DNA of 64,000 bases from Ferrimonas kyonanensis DSM 18153 (lineage in GTDB: Bacteria > Pseudomonadota > Gammaproteobacteria > Enterobacterales > Shewanellaceae). A program made the translations under genes and the position numbers. The notes beneath the pieces are model-generated. The model saw only the letters and a program-made list of their open reading frames with translations, did not search any database and was not told where the DNA came from. Location of the stretch: contig NZ_AUDJ01000001.1 of the NCBI RefSeq assembly GCF_000425405.1, positions 124,001 to 188,000 of the forward strand, given 5' to 3'. Below, in pieces: positions 45,821 to 53,935 of the stretch (positions are counted from its first letter, which is position 1; each line of letters begins with the position of its first letter).

Positions 45821-46489
45821 TTATTTGGGCCAGAGAGGGGGCGTCTGCTGCCACTGCTGCAATTGCGTCAGTAGCGCCGGCGTTGCAAACTCCGGCCCCT
45901 GTTGTGGCAACGCGTAGAAGTGGTGGCTGTGTCCGTTAAGTTCAAAGGCCAGGCTGAGGGCGTGCAGGTAGGTGCGATCGGTCTCGCTGCCGCCATACAG
46001 GGCGTCGCCGAGGATGGGGGCGCCCAGACTCTTGAGGGTGACGCGGATCTGGTGGGTTTTACCGGATAGCGGTCGCAGCAGGTAGGCGCGCAGCCCTTGC
46101 CCCAGCCCGTGGCTGACGAACTGGGTGTGAGCCGGATTGCCATCGCCGTCTCTGGCCAGCTTCCAGGCACCGCGGCGGGCCTTGACGATGTGGCCTTTAA
46201 TGCTGCCCTGTTTCTTCTTGGGCTTGCGATTCGACAGCGCCAGGTAACGTTTTTCCATCTGGTGAGTGCTGAAGGCCTCGGTGAGCGCGGCTGCGGTGGC
46301 CGGATTGGTGGCCAGCACCAGTACGCCGGAGGTGACGGTGTCGAGTCGATGCACCGGGTAGAGTTTCAGCGACAACTGCCGCTCCAGCTGCACCACCAGG
46401 CCAGGTTGGCCATCCTGGCTGTGGAAATGGATGCCGGCGGGCTTGTTGATCACCACAAAATCGCGGTGCTGGTGCAGAATCGGAATCAT
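45821..46489 (-). CDS. RluA-family RNA pseudouridine synthase
   Basis: This 222-aa enzyme would isomerise uridine to pseudouridine in an RNA. The catalytic Asp lies in HRLDTVTSGVLV (about residue 49), and the conserved KRYLAL and KTHQIRVTL blocks are present. It lacks an S4 domain and is short, like the TIGR01621-type Rlu proteins, so the RNA target cannot be assigned. The frame is open to 46591, but the ATG at 46489 starts directly at the conserved MIPILHQHRDFVVINKPAG region. Confidence 0.85.
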   Translation of the reverse strand: MIPILHQHRDFVVINKPAGIHFHSQDGQPGLVVQLERQLSLKLYPVHRLDTVTSGVLVLATNPATAAALTEAFSTHQMEKRYLALSNRKPKKKQGSIKGHIVKARRGAWKLARDGDGNPAHTQFVSHGLGQGLRAYLLRPLSGKTHQIRVTLKSLGAPILGDALYGGSETDRTYLHALSLAFELNGHSHHFYALPQQGPEFATPALLTQLQQWQQTPPLWPK

Positions 46490-46657
46490 CTTGGACTCAA
46501 AGAAAACGACGGAAGTGCCAGGCTGAAGGCACCGAAAGGCGCCAGTGTAACAGATGCGGTGGCCAGGTTGATAAGGCGCGCTTGCCAGCAAGGTTTGCCT
46601 TGTTCGCTACCGCTTTGATAGCGTGGACCCAGAATTGTCGATACAAGGATACGGCCC

Positions 46658-47059
46658 ATGAGTTCCACCCCCTCCATCGCTCGCTGCAGTTGCGGTCAGC
46701 TTCAGGCCGAGGTGATCGGTGCGCCGCTGCGAGTGTCGGTGTGCCATTGCCGAGCCTGCCAGCGCCGCAGCGGCAATGTGTTTGCCACTCAGGCCCGTTT
46801 TGCCGAACCGCAGGTCAAGGTGAGCGGCACGTCGAGTCGATACCTGCGGCAGGCGGACAGTGGCAATGAGGTGGCGTTTCACTTCTGCCCTCGGTGTGGC
46901 GCCACGGTGTACTTTCGGCTGTTGGCTCTGCCCGGTGCTATCGTCATTCCGGTGGGGGCCTTTGCCGACAACGATTTTCCCGCCCCCGAGCTGTCTATCT
47001 ACGAGGCGCGTCAACACCCCTGGGTACGGATGCCGGACGACATCGACCACCACCCCTGA
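46658..47059 (+). CDS. GFA-family protein (glutathione-dependent formaldehyde-activating-like)
   Basis: This 133-aa protein has the GFA/CENP-V zinc fold: CSCG near residue 10, CHCRACQRRSG at about 29-39, and FCPRCGATVYFR at about 76-87. The original enzyme binds glutathione and formaldehyde, but most family members, including this one, have no known substrate. It is a single gene with its own promoter region divergent from the pseudouridine synthase. Confidence 0.85.
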   Translation: MSSTPSIARCSCGQLQAEVIGAPLRVSVCHCRACQRRSGNVFATQARFAEPQVKVSGTSSRYLRQADSGNEVAFHFCPRCGATVYFRLLALPGAIVIPVGAFADNDFPAPELSIYEARQHPWVRMPDDIDHHP

Positions 47060-47063
47060 CAGC

Positions 47064-47088
47064 AAAAAAGCCAGGCCTAGGCCTGGCT
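47064..47088 (-). terminator. Terminator after the porin gene
   Basis: AGCCAGGCC and GGCCTGGCT pair around TA, with six Ts following on the minus strand. It lies between the convergent GFA and porin genes. Confidence 0.88.
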
Positions 47089-47107
47089 TGATCGGAGTGT
47101 GGTGGCG

Positions 47108-48313
47108 TCAGAAACTGGCGCCGACCCACAGCCACAGTTTGTCGGTATCCACCTTGCCACTGGCGGCGTCGCCGGCGGCGTACATGGCGTACTTGATGCC
47201 GCCATTGTAGTGTTTGGCAAACTTGGTGGTGTACTGCAGGTTCCATTCATCGCCAAGGTCGCTGACCCCGGGGGTGGATTGTTCGGCCTCGAAATCGTGG
47301 TAGGCCAGCGTCCAGGCACCCACCGGCAATTGCCCGGTCACAGTCAGGTACAGATCTTCCAACCCCTGACCGGGGGTGGTCAGGAACTGATCGGCCCAAC
47401 CGTTGAACTTGTGCAGGGTGGCCAGCGGGGTGGCAAAGCCGTAGTTGCCACTGTCCGAGCCGAGCACTTCGTAGCCCAGGGTGGCTTTCAGGCCGAACAG
47501 GCCGACGCCGCCCTCCAACAACCAGTAATCGGCGTCGAAGCTGGCGCTGGCGCTGTCCGATTCCTGAGTCGCCCATTCGGCGGCGTAGGAGATCGTGGTG
47601 CCGTCCAGATCGGTGTTACCGGCAAAGCGTACGCCCCAGGTATCGAGGCCGTTGTCGGTGTTGTCGTCGACCTCCAGCAGGTAGCCATACCCCACCAGGG
47701 TACCGAAGGCGGTTTTGTAGCTGGCGTTCAACAGGTGGTCGTCGGCATTGACGTCCCGCTCTTCGGCGAAGATGCGGTTTCGCTGGCTGAGGTAGCCATA
47801 GTTAAGGCTCAGATTCTTCATCGGCGTATAGCTGATGGTGGCGCCGTCGAAGGTCTGTCGGTCTTGACGCCAGCCCACGTGACCGACGAAGCGCTGGTTG
47901 TCCCAGGCGATGACCTGTCGACCCAGTTTGACGGTCATCATGCGGCTTTTGTATTGCAGCAGCGCCTGATCCAGTTCGGTGGTTTCCGGATCGGCGATCA
48001 CCGAATACGCCGGTCGAGAGCCCAGCCCGTCGTTGTAGTCATCGACATTGAATACCTGACGGGAGTCTTCAAACTCCACCAGCGCCGAAAAGCCATAGGC
48101 GGCGCCGGTCTGGTAGGTGAGGCGGGTTCTCAGGGTCAGGGCGTCGGCGTCCTTAAGGGCGTTGTCCTGTTGCACATTCTCGTAGCGCATGCGCATGTCC
48201 AGGGTGGCTTTGCCGCTGGTGATGGCGTTGGCCACCGGGTCGGCGGCGGCGAACAGCCAGCCGGGGGATAGGGCCAGCGTCAGTGACGCGGCCAGAGTCA
48301 TCAGTTTCATCAT
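47108..48313 (-). CDS. Outer-membrane beta-barrel porin, alginate-export-like
   Basis: This 401-aa protein has a signal peptide (cleavage after WLFAA) and then alternating beta-strands with aromatic girdles ending in WLWVGASF, an outer-membrane signature. The regions RYENVQQDNALKDADALTLRTRL and QALLQYKSRMMTVKLGRQ are typical of the alginate-export (AlgE-like) porin family. The transported solute is not known. MM at the start makes 48310 an equally good start, as AAGGA is then 7 nt away. Confidence 0.78.
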   Translation of the reverse strand: MMKLMTLAASLTLALSPGWLFAAADPVANAITSGKATLDMRMRYENVQQDNALKDADALTLRTRLTYQTGAAYGFSALVEFEDSRQVFNVDDYNDGLGSRPAYSVIADPETTELDQALLQYKSRMMTVKLGRQVIAWDNQRFVGHVGWRQDRQTFDGATISYTPMKNLSLNYGYLSQRNRIFAEERDVNADDHLLNASYKTAFGTLVGYGYLLEVDDNTDNGLDTWGVRFAGNTDLDGTTISYAAEWATQESDSASASFDADYWLLEGGVGLFGLKATLGYEVLGSDSGNYGFATPLATLHKFNGWADQFLTTPGQGLEDLYLTVTGQLPVGAWTLAYHDFEAEQSTPGVSDLGDEWNLQYTTKFAKHYNGGIKYAMYAAGDAASGKVDTDKLWLWVGASF

Positions 48314-48350
48314 CCATTCCTTAGTTATTGTGAATTACTCTGTTGCGGGC

Positions 48351-48521
48351 GTGTCGTTCCTCGGCCCGGTGGTGTTACCGATTCCTCCCGTTGGTTTCCT
48401 AAGTGATAACTCTAATTTAGCCGTTTACGTCGCTTTTGCAGTAATAATCTTCATTTTCTGTGTCACCGCAGCGATACAGTTCCGGAAGATGCGCCGTTCA
48501 GGGGCAGGGAATGGCGACTAA
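48351..48521 (+). CDS. Possible 56-aa single-pass membrane protein (low confidence)
   Basis: An open frame with GTG starts at 48351, 48369 or 48372 encodes a short protein with one clear membrane helix (LAVYVAFAVIIFIFCVTAAI) followed by the positive FRKMRR, as in small inner-membrane proteins. No good ribosome-binding site is seen, and I do not recognise a family. It occupies most of the 287-bp gap between the porin and modC, divergent from the porin. Confidence 0.35.
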   Translation: MSFLGPVVLPIPPVGFLSDNSNLAVYVAFAVIIFIFCVTAAIQFRKMRRSGAGNGD

Positions 48522-48563
48522 GAGGAGGCTGGAAATGAGCTTAAGTAGCTGATTGGAAATAGA

Positions 48564-48590
48564 AAAATAAAAAGGGAGGCTCGGCCTCCC
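48564..48590 (-). terminator. Terminator of the moa-mod operon
   Basis: GGGAGGC and GCCTCCC pair around TCG, followed on the minus strand by a T-rich run, 10 bp after modC. Confidence 0.88.
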
Positions 48591-48600
48591 TCGAAAAGAT

Positions 48601-49419
48601 TCAGGACGGTGTTTTGCTTTTCAGCCAGCGAGGTTCGGATACCAGGCCCACCACCTGACCGGGACGCAGTTCCGGGCCGTGTTCCGCCAGCTTCAGGGTC
48701 AGTTCCCCGGTGGCGGCATTATAATGGCTGACCTCGGCGTGGCCCCGGCGCTTGGGCAGGTGATCGCCGACGTCGCTGGTGGGGCCGATGGCGTCGATCT
48801 TGCCGTGTCCCATCAGAATCAGCGGATCGCACAGGTTGAGGGTTTCCGAGACCGAATGGCTGATGTACACCATGGGAAATGGGGTGGCGGTGTCGTTGAG
48901 GAAGCCCATCAGGTGCTGACGGCTGGCAAAATCCAGCGCCGCCAGCGGCTCGTCCAGCAGCAGGATTTTCGGGGCTGCCATCAGTGCCCGGGCGATGGCC
49001 ACCCGTTGTCGTTGTCCGGCAGACAGCGATGGGGCCGGTTTTTCCATTAGCGGGCGAATGTCGCAGCCGTCGATCACTTTCTGCAGAGGAATGAACTTGT
49101 CTTTCGCCTGGCGTCGGGCCAGATCCAGGTTACCGCGCACCGTCAGGTGCGGAAACAGGCGGCTGTCCTGAAACACCATGCCGATGCGGCGCTGCTCAGG
49201 GGGCACAAACACGCCCTTGGCGCTGTCCTGAAGCACTTCGCCATCCAACTCGATGGTGCCTTCCAGCTCCCGGTTGAGTCCGGCGATGGCCCTCAGCAGT
49301 GAGGTTTTACCTGCGCCGGACGGGCCAAACAGACCGGTGATGCCGCGCATCTCCAGGTCACACTTGGCCTCCAGGTTAAACTGCCCCAGGTGCCCCTTCA
49401 GATCGAATTTCAGTTGCAT
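48601..49419 (-). CDS. modC: Molybdate ABC transporter ATP-binding protein, short form
   Basis: ModC powers molybdate import with ModB and ModA. The 272-aa protein has Walker A GPSGAGKT, signature LSAGQRQRVAIARAL (LSAGQ, not LSGGQ), and Walker B ILLLDEPLAALD. It is about 80 residues shorter than E. coli ModC (352); the C-terminal Mop molybdate-binding domain appears to be missing or reduced to a ~50-residue tail. It is the last gene of the operon, 2 bp after modB. Confidence 0.92.
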   Translation of the reverse strand: MQLKFDLKGHLGQFNLEAKCDLEMRGITGLFGPSGAGKTSLLRAIAGLNRELEGTIELDGEVLQDSAKGVFVPPEQRRIGMVFQDSRLFPHLTVRGNLDLARRQAKDKFIPLQKVIDGCDIRPLMEKPAPSLSAGQRQRVAIARALMAAPKILLLDEPLAALDFASRQHLMGFLNDTATPFPMVYISHSVSETLNLCDPLILMGHGKIDAIGPTSDVGDHLPKRRGHAEVSHYNAATGELTLKLAEHGPELRPGQVVGLVSEPRWLKSKTPS

Positions 49420-49421
49420 GG

Positions 49422-50108
49422 TTACCAGTATCCCCAGCGGCGTTCGTTTTGTTGCAGGAAGCCGTAGATGAACACCAGCAGCGACATGGACAACACCAGC
49501 AGGCCGCCAGCCAGGGTGTGGGCCTGGTCATAGGCCAGGGCCTCCACGTGTTCAAACAGGGCGATGGAGATGACCTGAGTTTCTCCGGGAATGTTGCCGC
49601 CGATCATCAGTACCACCCCAAACTCTCCCAGGGTGTGGGCGAAGCCCAGCATCGAGGCCAGCAGAAAGCTGCGCTTGGTCATGGGGAACACCACGTAGTG
49701 GAAGCGCTGCCATCGCCCCATGCCCAGGGTGGCGGCAGCCTCCAGCTCGCCGGTGCCCATGGTGACAAAGCCGGATTGCAGCGGCTGCACCACGAAGGGC
49801 AACGAATAGATCATCGAGCCGATCACCAGTCCGGTGAAGGAGAACGCCAGTGATTGACCAAACAGCTCCTGAAACGTCGATCCCATGGCGTACTGGGGGG
49901 AAAACGCCAGCAGCAGGTAGAAGCCCAGCACCGTCGGTGGCAACACCAGTGGCAGGGCCACCACGGCCTCCACCATGGGGCGTAACCGGGAGCGGCTGTG
50001 GGCCAGCCACCAGGCCAGTGGCGGGCAGACCAGGATCAGGGCGATGGTGGTGATGGTGGCCAGCTTGAAGGTGACCCACAGGGCCTCGATGTCAGCGGAC
50101 AGCAACAT
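49422..50108 (-). CDS. modB: Molybdate ABC transporter permease
   Basis: ModB is the inner-membrane channel subunit. The 228-aa protein has about five hydrophobic helices and the EAA-loop GTGELEAAATLGMGRWQRF that docks with ModC. The frame is open to 50132; the ATG at 50108 overlaps the end of modA by 17 bp, fits the family start (LLSADIEALWVTFKLA) and suggests coupled translation. Confidence 0.93.
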   Translation of the reverse strand: MLLSADIEALWVTFKLATITTIALILVCPPLAWWLAHSRSRLRPMVEAVVALPLVLPPTVLGFYLLLAFSPQYAMGSTFQELFGQSLAFSFTGLVIGSMIYSLPFVVQPLQSGFVTMGTGELEAAATLGMGRWQRFHYVVFPMTKRSFLLASMLGFAHTLGEFGVVLMIGGNIPGETQVISIALFEHVEALAYDQAHTLAGGLLVLSMSLLVFIYGFLQQNERRWGYW

Positions 50109-50835
50109 AGCTGCTGACCTGGTATCCGGCATCGGAAATCAATTGGTGTTGTTCGGCCATAAAGGTCAGCAGTTGCTGGGCCAGTTCGGGGTATTGGCTG
50201 CGGGTCAGGACCACCGCCTGCTGCTCCAGCGGATGGTAGTAGCTGTCGGGAATGATCCAGTAGCGATCCGGGCTGACATTGGCCGAGCGCAGCTGAGACA
50301 GCGCCACCAGGCCAGCCTGGACATTACCGCTATCCACATACTGGTAGGCTTGCAGGATATTGGCCCCGGTGACGATGCGGCCATGGAGTCGCTCCTTGGC
50401 CTTGAGTCGAGTCAGTACCTGGTTGGCGGCCGCCCCGTAGGGGGCCAGTCTGGGGTTGGCAATGGACAGCTTATCCTGCCATTGGCTCAGGCTGGCTTCA
50501 CTGGGTTGCCCCTGGCGCTGCCAGTAGGCCAGTTGGCCGATGGCGTAGGTGGTGCGACTGCCGGAAACCGCTTTACCATCGGCTTCCAGCAAGGCGGGAC
50601 GTTCTTTATCGGCAGCCAGGAACAGATCGAAGGGGGCACCGTGTTGGATCTGGGTGTACAAGCCCCCGGTGGATCCGGAAGAGATTCGAATCTTGTGGCC
50701 GGTTTCGGCCTCGAAACGCTGGGCGATGTCGGTGAAGGTGTGGGCAAAATTGGCTGCCACGGCCACCTTCAGTTCCTGTGCGTGTGCGCTACAGCCGACG
50801 ATCACCAGCAGGCTGGCAATAAAGAGACGCATCAT
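50092..50835 (-). CDS. modA: Molybdate-binding periplasmic protein
   Basis: ModA captures molybdate or tungstate in the periplasm. The 247-aa protein has a signal peptide ending at AHA and the oxyanion-binding segments KVAVAANF and SSGSTGGLYTQI, with FDLFLAADKERP. The frame is open to 50898; the double ATG at 50835/50832 follows GAGGA. It lies 5 bp after moaE, so molybdate uptake and cofactor synthesis are transcribed together. Confidence 0.94.
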   Translation of the reverse strand: MMRLFIASLLVIVGCSAHAQELKVAVAANFAHTFTDIAQRFEAETGHKIRISSGSTGGLYTQIQHGAPFDLFLAADKERPALLEADGKAVSGSRTTYAIGQLAYWQRQGQPSEASLSQWQDKLSIANPRLAPYGAAANQVLTRLKAKERLHGRIVTGANILQAYQYVDSGNVQAGLVALSQLRSANVSPDRYWIIPDSYYHPLEQQAVVLTRSQYPELAQQLLTFMAEQHQLISDAGYQVSSYVAVR

Positions 50836-50840
50836 AACGG

Positions 50841-51290
50841 TTATTCCTCGTGCCACATCTCGGCGGCTTGTTGGTCTGAGTCCTTGGCTTCCACCCAATG
50901 GGCTTCGGCGTCGGTTTGCTCTTTTTTCCAGAACGGCGCCCGGGTCTTGAGGAAGTCGATCAGGTATTCGCTGGCGGCAAAAGCCGCCTTACGGTGGGCG
51001 CTGGAAACGCCGATAAACACAATCTGATCGCTCAGGGTCAGCGGGCCGACCCGGTGGATGATGGTCACCTCGTCCAGAGGCCAGCGTTGGCGGGCCTCCT
51101 GCTCGATCTGGGTCAGGACCGCTTCGGTCATGCCGGGGTAGTGTTCCAGCACCATGTTGGTGACGCCCTGGTTGTCACCAAAGTCGCGGACCTTGCCGAC
51201 AAAGGTCACCACGGCACCGCAGGCTGGGTTGTCTGCCAGCCTGGCGTACTCATCGGCGACGCAGAAATCTTGGGTTTGTACCCGGTTCAT
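50841..51290 (-). CDS. moaE: Molybdopterin synthase catalytic subunit
   Basis: MoaE, with MoaD, converts cyclic pyranopterin monophosphate into molybdopterin by adding two sulfurs. The 149-aa protein shows GAVVTFVGKVRD, LEHYPGMTE, HRVGPL and the conserved APFWKKEQ near the C terminus, where the active-site Lys lies. It directly follows moaD (2-bp gap). Confidence 0.95.
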   Translation of the reverse strand: MNRVQTQDFCVADEYARLADNPACGAVVTFVGKVRDFGDNQGVTNMVLEHYPGMTEAVLTQIEQEARQRWPLDEVTIIHRVGPLTLSDQIVFIGVSSAHRKAAFAASEYLIDFLKTRAPFWKKEQTDAEAHWVEAKDSDQQAAEMWHEE

Positions 51291-51292
51291 CT

Positions 51293-51541
51293 TTAGCCTC
51301 CGGTTACTGGTGGGAAGAAGGCGACCTCGTCACCGTCTTCCAGTTCGACCTGCCATTGGCTCAGCGTCTGGTTCACGGCCACTAACAGGTTGTCGGTTCC
51401 CAGGGCCTGTTCCCATTTGTCTCCCTGGGCAGCCAGGAAGGTGCGCAAGCTGTTGGTGGTCATGCAGTGCTGGTATTCCAGCTCAATCTGGTCAACACCA
51501 ATCACTTCCCGCACCTGAGCGAAAAACAGAACCTTAATCAT
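51293..51541 (-). CDS. moaD: Molybdopterin synthase sulfur-carrier subunit
   Basis: MoaD is an 82-aa ubiquitin-like protein whose C-terminal Gly-Gly becomes a thiocarboxylate. It ends in PPVTGG, with the GG intact, and begins IKVLFFAQVREVIG, typical of the family. The frame is open to 51604; the ATG at 51541 lies 1 bp past the moaC stop and gives the normal length. Confidence 0.94.
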   Translation of the reverse strand: MIKVLFFAQVREVIGVDQIELEYQHCMTTNSLRTFLAAQGDKWEQALGTDNLLVAVNQTLSQWQVELEDGDEVAFFPPVTGG

Positions 51542-51542
51542 T

Positions 51543-52025
51543 TTATGCCTCGTCAATCTTAAAGTGGCCGGATTTGCCGCCACGCTTCTCGAGAAGCTTA
51601 ACACCGTCGATGACCATATCCTTTTGCACCGCTTTACACATGTCGTAAATGGTGAGCGCTGCCACAGATGCGGCGGTCAGGGCTTCCATTTCGACGCCGG
51701 TTTGCCCCGACAGTTTGCACAGGCTGCGGATGCGAACCTGGTTGAGCTCGGGCTCCGGAATCAGATCCAACTCCACCTTGGTCAGCATCAGCGGGTGGCA
51801 CAGCGGAATCAGGTTCGAGGTCTGCTTGGCCGCCATGATGCCGGCAACGCGGGCGGTGGCAAACACATCCCCTTTGTGGTGACGACCTTCGACAATCATC
51901 GCCAGTGTGTCGGGGGCCATCTTGACGATCGCTTCGGCGCGGGCTTCCCGCTCGGTGGCCTGTTTCTCGGTGACATCCACCATGTGGGCTTCGCCCTTGG
52001 GATTGATGTGGGTAAATCCGCTCAT
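51543..52025 (-). CDS. moaC: Cyclic pyranopterin monophosphate synthase
   Basis: MoaC rearranges the MoaA product into cyclic pyranopterin monophosphate. The 160-aa protein carries [26 protein letters not shown] and the C-terminal [11 protein letters not shown], all diagnostic. It lies between moaB and moaD with minimal gaps. Confidence 0.95.
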   Translation of the reverse strand: MSGFTHINPKGEAHMVDVTEKQATEREARAEAIVKMAPDTLAMIVEGRHHKGDVFATARVAGIMAAKQTSNLIPLCHPLMLTKVELDLIPEPELNQVRIRSLCKLSGQTGVEMEALTAASVAALTIYDMCKAVQKDMVIDGVKLLEKRGGKSGHFKIDEA

Positions 52026-52027
52026 GA

Positions 52028-52552
52028 TCAGGCCTCAACCGGTTTCAGGTGGGTAACGAAGTTGCACGGCGTGTGGGTGCTGTTCAACTGTTCCACCAGA
52101 ATTTTGTTCCAGCCGGTGCGGCAGGCGCCGGTGGAGCCAGGCAGGCAGAAGATGGCGGTGCGGTTGGCCATGCCACCGATGGCGCGACTCTGCACGGTGC
52201 TGGTACCCAGTTCGGTAAAGGTGATGTGACGGAACAGCTCGCCAAAGCCCTCGATCTGCTTGTCGAACAGCACGGCCACCGACTCCGGCGTGGAATCGCG
52301 CTCGGTGAAACCGGTGCCGCCGGTGGTGATCACTACCTGAACGTTATCGGAGGCGATCCACTCGGACAGGACGGCGCGAATCTGGTACTTGTCGTCCTTG
52401 ATGATGCGGCGATCCGCCAGCTTGTGGCCGGCCGCCAGCAGTGAGTCTTCCAGAAACTGGCCGGATTTGTCGGTGTCGAAATCACGGGTATCAGACAGGG
52501 TCAGAACGGCGATGTTCAGAGGTACAAAATTAGCTTGTGACAGGTGTCCCAT
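52028..52552 (-). CDS. moaB: Molybdenum cofactor biosynthesis protein B
   Basis: MoaB is related to MogA and MoeA; its exact role in bacteria that also have MogA is not settled, though it can adenylylate molybdopterin in some organisms. The 174-aa protein has [11 protein letters not shown] and [14 protein letters not shown], the family's molybdopterin-binding blocks. It follows moaA after a 71-bp gap that includes a TATACT hexamer on the minus strand (about 52587-52592), which may be an internal promoter. Confidence 0.92.
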   Translation of the reverse strand: MGHLSQANFVPLNIAVLTLSDTRDFDTDKSGQFLEDSLLAAGHKLADRRIIKDDKYQIRAVLSEWIASDNVQVVITTGGTGFTERDSTPESVAVLFDKQIEGFGELFRHITFTELGTSTVQSRAIGGMANRTAIFCLPGSTGACRTGWNKILVEQLNSTHTPCNFVTHLKPVEA

Positions 52553-52623
52553 AATGGTGTCTCTTTGTTGGTTTAGCGCCCTAGTATATGGACGACTGAA
52601 TTCGGTTATTTGCGCTGGATCAG

Positions 52624-53604
52624 TTAGCCGCCTATCGACGCCAGATGCTGGGTGACGCCGGTCAGGCCCTGATGCAACTGGTGAGTCTCGGTTTTCTGTT
52701 TCAGCTGTTGGTGCAGGCGAGCGACCAGCGCCGCCTGATGATCATCGTGCCCCAGCAGATCCCGCAGTTCCACGCCACATTCGGTGAACAGACACAGGTG
52801 CAGCTTGCCGATGGCCGAAACCCGCAAGCGGTTGCAGGTGGCACAGAAATCTTTGGCGTAAGGCATGATCAGGCCGATGCGACCCTGGTAATCTGGGTGG
52901 CTGAAGTTCTGCGCCGGGCCGTCAACCGGCCCCCGAGGATCTTCAGTCCAGCCCTGGGCCAGCAGTTGCTGCTTGATCACCATGCCGGAGACGTGGTGAC
53001 GCTGGAAATACTCCTGACCCAGTCCGGTCTCCATCAACTCGATAAAGCGGATATCCACCGGGCGGTGGCGGATGTACTCCAGAAAGTTTGGCAGCTGATG
53101 AGCGTTGAGTTCGTTCAGCAGCACCACGTTGATCTTGACCTTGTGGTAGTCGGCGTCCAGCGCCGCCTCGATGCCGTCGAGCACTTTTTGCTGGCGGCCG
53201 TCGCCGGTGATCTGGCGAAACAGCTTTTCATCCAGGCTGTCGAGGGAGACGTTAATCTGGCTCAGTCCCAGTTGACGCCAGCGATGGGCGTTTTCCGGCA
53301 GGCGATAGCCGTTGGTGGTGGTGGCCACGGTGTCGATGCCTGGGGTATTGGCTGCGAGCTCAATGACTTGATCGAAGTCCTTGCGCAGGGTGGGTTCCCC
53401 GCCGGTGATTCGAATCTTGCGGGTGCCGACAGTGGCGAACGCCCGGATAACCCGGCCGACTTCGTCCACAGACAAAAAACGGGATTTGCCACTGCGCTGA
53501 TAGCCATCGGGCAGGCAGTATTGGCACTTGAAGTTACAGGCGTCGGTAATGGAGAGACGCAGGTAATGAAATTCGCGACCATAGCGGTCTTGGAGTTCTG
53601 TCAT
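52624..53604 (-). CDS. moaA: GTP 3',8-cyclase
   Basis: MoaA is the radical SAM enzyme that starts Moco synthesis from GTP. The 326-aa protein has the N-terminal cluster motif CNFKCQYC, the GGEPTLR segment, a C-terminal cluster motif with CATCNRLRVS and a later Cys, and ends in SIGG, where the C-terminal Gly-Gly is needed for activity. It is the first gene of the operon. Its ribosome-binding site (AAAGGTG) lies inside the 3' end of the Moco riboswitch. Confidence 0.96.
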   Translation of the reverse strand: MTELQDRYGREFHYLRLSITDACNFKCQYCLPDGYQRSGKSRFLSVDEVGRVIRAFATVGTRKIRITGGEPTLRKDFDQVIELAANTPGIDTVATTTNGYRLPENAHRWRQLGLSQINVSLDSLDEKLFRQITGDGRQQKVLDGIEAALDADYHKVKINVVLLNELNAHQLPNFLEYIRHRPVDIRFIELMETGLGQEYFQRHHVSGMVIKQQLLAQGWTEDPRGPVDGPAQNFSHPDYQGRIGLIMPYAKDFCATCNRLRVSAIGKLHLCLFTECGVELRDLLGHDDHQAALVARLHQQLKQKTETHQLHQGLTGVTQHLASIGG

Positions 53605-53605
53605 G

Positions 53606-53712
53606 TGTCACCTTTCCAAACACGGGAGGTAGCGAGATTTCTCTGCGTTACCCTGGTGGCGGTATGCCACGGCTTGAAGACCATATATTCACTTAGGTCG
53701 GCCAAGCTCGGT
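53606..53712 (-). promoter_or_regulatory. Moco riboswitch upstream of moaA
   Basis: The minus strand leader contains, in order, GGCATACCGCC, AGGGTAACGC, and CTACCTCCCGTGTTTGG running into AAAGGTG, the conserved blocks of the Moco RNA motif. It ends about 2 bp before the moaA ATG, so it overlaps the ribosome-binding site and probably controls translation: high molybdenum cofactor would repress the operon. Confidence 0.9.
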
Positions 53713-53935
53713 TCACAACTTCCGCTAAGTTTAATCCATTCTGTTCAAGAACAACAACGTGGCTGGATCACAGAATTGACGCTGTTGTGAATTCTGTTTT
53801 GTCATAACGGCGAAAAAGCCGACAACTGGTAGGAACAGCTAACGGTGGCTTTTTAACCAAACGCGCGTTTAATTTTTGTCGTTATGCAGTAAGCTAGGGG
53901 CGTTAGGGAGATAAGAACGACAAAGGAATAACAAG
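53713..53935. other. Divergent promoter region between moaA and the ETF-QO gene
   Basis: No gene is seen here. It holds the start of the moaA leader transcript on the left and the ETF-QO promoter on the right, with the palindrome at 53859-53870. Confidence 0.5.
53859..53870. promoter_or_regulatory. PsrA-like palindrome upstream of ETF-QO
   Basis: AAACGCGCGTTT is a perfect 12-bp palindrome, preceded by C, giving CAAAC-N4-GTTT. This is close to the PsrA fatty-acid-regulator consensus (C/GAAAC-N2-4-GTTTG/C), and PsrA is known to control ETF genes in related bacteria. It lies 66 bp before the start. Confidence 0.5.
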
